A stretch of 6,677 bases of DNA from Nanobdellota archaeon (GTDB lineage: Archaea > Nanobdellota > Nanobdellia > Pacearchaeales > GW2011-AR1), in the NCBI GenBank assembly GCA_020056045.1, contig JAGVIM010000112.1, forward strand, positions 1 to 6,677. Reading direction: 5' to 3'. The notes under the pieces are model-generated. The model was not told the DNA's origin. It worked only from the letters and a program-made list of their open reading frames with translations, and ran no database searches. Positions 6,001 through 6,677 of this stretch are shown piece after piece (within the stretch, counting starts at the first letter, position 1; each line of letters opens with the position of its first letter). The position numbers and the translations under genes are program-made.

Positions 6001-6677
6001 TGTAATGATAATAATCCAATTACTGCAGATAAATGCATAAGTCCTGGAACACCTCAAAGCCATTGTCAGCATGATTTTATTAGTTGTTTTAATAATTTAC
6101 AGTGTGGAACAGATGGTTTTGTTGATGGATTATTATGCATGAATGGAAGTGTTTATCAAAATTATAAGACAAATATTTGCAATAGTCCTGCAACAGCTCA
6201 AAGCTATTGTACAAGTTCAACAAATGCTTTGTTAAAACAAACATGTGCATTTGGATGTGCAAATGGAATATGTAATCAAAATTCTTGTGTAGATGTTGAT
6301 CAAGACACTTATGATACTTGCTCTCCTGGAAATCCTGGTGATGATGGAAAGCCTGTTGATTGCAATGATAATAATGCTAATGTAAATCCTGGAAAAACAG
6401 AAGTTTGCAATGGAATTGATGATGATTGTGATGGATTGATTGATGAAGGAACAAATATTTGCGGAAGCAACAAATTATGTGTTCAAGGACAATGTAAAGA
6501 TATTATTTGTAATAAAGATTCTGATTGTGGTACAAATCATTTACTAAATCAATTATTTTGTAAAGATGGAAATGTATTTGATAAGTTTATGACTTATAGT
6601 TGTAATTTTCCTGGAAGTTCTTTAAGTTCTTGTTCTAATGTTTTAAGTGATGTATTAAAACAAACATGCGCATTTGG
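3034..6677 (+). CDS. Giant Cys-rich modular surface protein, partial (3' end beyond window)
   Basis: Open from ATG 3034 to the window edge, at least 1214 residues. Residues 1-28 form a signal peptide (ends FVSA). Residues 30-220 resemble a Rossmann/flavodoxin-like, ThuA or class I amidotransferase-type fold (VAYIYN start, FIFVGDERF, CFFGIVSSNYWTEDA); no catalytic Cys-His pair is evident, so it may be a binding domain. From residue 228 the protein is an array of two modules. Type A, about 34-36 residues, has four Cys (C-x5-C-N-D-N-N-x-N-T-E-D-K-C...C-x-H) and resembles the Dictyostelium CTDC repeat. Type B, about 65-69 residues, has eight Cys (C...DCGTDG...FC...TC-N-N-P-G-T...SSC...C...CSNGxC). 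B modules begin near 228, 327, 430, 533, 602, 703, 768, 869, 1018 and 1159; A modules near 293, 396, 499, 669, 835 and 984. Residues 1086-1139 are a MopE-like metal-binding motif. Many N-x-S/T sequons suggest N-glycosylation. The role is likely extracellular adhesion or contact; this is inferred. Confidence 0.95.
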   Translation, partial: MRKKVSKIERMFLIAFIFTIMMVGFVSAADVAYIYNKNFKIDNNVKALLTGMNLSIDMIQESKISQTDFSKYRFIFVGDERFQFPKLVPVGKYSTVVANYYHGYDWGLTDFDGISKLVRSEPLSVRINDSVIQVYTQGVYDSTALGIPYYYLGNNDKTPEMSKVAGTYSGNGYDLGDVISYASDGTHLTNGKTTNGKVCFFGIVSSNYWTEDAKQMFLDCIGFAGSVCSTNSECPINSTTLPYCIGNSTYKNTISYSCLNPGTIKSSCSANNNSIHIADCNYGCSNGQCLPQCSNDAQCNDNNVNTEDKCINPGTQNSSCIHNPIKCLNNPDCGTNGFIDELFCTNNNIFKNYITYTCNNAGTALSSCSNSTASILNITCLTNQICQNGICKEVVCHVDSDCNDNNANTEDKCLNPGTLNSSCTHNVIGCSKNSDCGTDGLVNGLFCTNNGVYQNFTSFTCNNPGTALSSCSSSTLPQLKNNCLTNQICSNGMCKNVTCYTDPDCNDNNANTEDKCLNPGTLNSSCIHDVISCSKNSDCGTDGLGGDLFCSNNGIYQNFTSFTCNNPSTSQSSCTSIKTPQLKNNCLQSQSCSNGQCKNIICNQNSDCGTDGLLNQLFCSNDNLFDKYVNYTCNNPGTIQSSCSNSTQDKMTQDCSDKCINNQCVSITCYNDAQCNDNNANTEDKCLNPGTVQSSCQHNTIHCSKTSDCGINGFSGNKYCSNSNSYEDFVSYTCNSPGTALSSCSSYKLPVLSQYCDFQCVSGECISCFNDLSCGTNGFLGNKYCMNNDLYQDYQIFSCSSPATPLSNCMSNVAAKLVQDCPGVCSNGQCKNIVCSKTSDCEDNNVSTSDQCNNPGTGSSYCSHTPINCNTNNDCGITGFFATEFCIGSNVFKDFKNSTCKNAGSINSYCAISTISTILQNCGDNYCEAWGNTYCKNSNVYHSRTCYNKGCLNGGCLTSSYTDEDAVEPCSFGCGNGACLNVICSKDIDCNDNNPITADKCISPGTPQSHCQHDFISCFNNLQCGTDGFVDGLLCMNGSVYQNYKTNICNSPATAQSYCTSSTNALLKQTCAFGCANGICNQNSCVDVDQDTYDTCSPGNPGDDGKPVDCNDNNANVNPGKTEVCNGIDDDCDGLIDEGTNICGSNKLCVQGQCKDIICNKDSDCGTNHLLNQLFCKDGNVFDKFMTYSCNFPGSSLSSCSNVLSDVLKQTCAF
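3928..4854 (+). repeat. Three tandem 309-bp units inside gene 3
   Basis: The A-module cysteine codon recurs at 3928, 4237 and 4546, and the B-module first cysteine at 4012, 4321 and 4630, giving an exact 309-bp (103-codon) period. Units two and three are most alike: 4232-4303 is identical to 4541-4612 over 72 nt. This points to recent duplication or gene conversion. At 4855, exactly one further period on, the expected A-module DC is replaced by a B-module DC (DCGTDG), as if one A segment had been removed in frame. Confidence 0.85.
5812..5970 (+). other. Variant Cys module inserted in a B unit of gene 3
   Basis: Residues 927-979 extend the B unit that begins at residue 869 by close to 50 residues. 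The segment has its own pattern (C-E-A-W-G-N-T-Y-C, then TCYNKGCLNGGC, and a closing CSFGCGNGAC) and an acidic DEDAVE stretch before the last cysteines. The end motif C-x3-C-x-x-G-x-C is the same as in ordinary B units. It looks like a third module type nested in the array rather than noise, since the cysteine number stays regular. Confidence 0.55.
6289..6450 (+). other. MopE-like metal-binding motif within gene 3
   Basis: Residues 1086-1139 read D-V-D-Q-D-T-Y-D-T-C, then D-C-N-D-N-N-A-N-V-N-P-G, then E-V-C-N-G-I-D-D-D-C-D-G-L-I-D-E-G. This order of acidic and Cys elements is the pattern of the putative metal-binding motif family named after MopE (PF11617). Calcium or another divalent metal is the probable ligand here; copper binding is reported for MopE itself. 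It is the only full copy in the window. Confidence 0.85.

Overview
The window is AT-rich and looks archaeal, most likely from a DPANN-type lineage (Woesearchaeota/Pacearchaeota-like). The grounds are TTTATATA/CTTATATA-type TATA boxes about 25 nt before predicted transcription starts, Shine-Dalgarno sites matching the archaeal GGAGGTGAT consensus, one probably leaderless gene, and secreted Ig-like and Cys-rich modular proteins of a kind common in these small archaea. The lineage is an inference; there is no rRNA or tRNA gene to settle it. All three recognisable genes read on the + strand and all encode proteins with N-terminal signal peptides, so this is a cell-surface or secreted-protein locus.

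Layout. 1-120: a richer-GC edge (about 38% GC by hand count) with two clear hairpins, possibly the end of a gene or a structured RNA cut by the window. 121-202: first copy of an 82-nt structured repeat ending in T7. 203-470: promoter and leader of gene 1. 471-1391: gene 1, a 306-aa secreted protein with Ig-like beta domains. 1392-1652: terminator-like tracts, a 12-bp inverted repeat, a TATA box and a perfect 15-bp hairpin in the predicted leader of gene 2. 1653-2582: gene 2, a 309-aa paralogue of gene 1 with all eight mature cysteines kept in order. 2583-3033: T-rich terminator, short hairpins, the second copy of the structured repeat (2725-2806), small palindromes and the promoter of gene 3. 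3034 to the window end: gene 3, at least 1214 residues and still open. It has a signal peptide, a Rossmann/ThuA-like N-terminal domain, then a long array of two alternating disulfide-type modules interrupted once by a MopE-like acidic metal-binding motif.

How the parts may work together. Genes 1 and 2 are a tandem duplication bracketed by the two direct copies of the structured repeat. Each gene has its own promoter-like sequence, so they are probably separate units rather than one operon. Gene 3 is a large, Asn/Cys-rich extracellular protein, likely disulfide-stabilised and probably N-glycosylated, suited to adhesion or host-cell contact; that role is inferred only. The most unusual observation is the pair of 82-nt repeats: the flanks are nearly identical while the hairpin arms differ in a compensatory way, which points to a conserved folded RNA or single-stranded DNA rather than to a protein.
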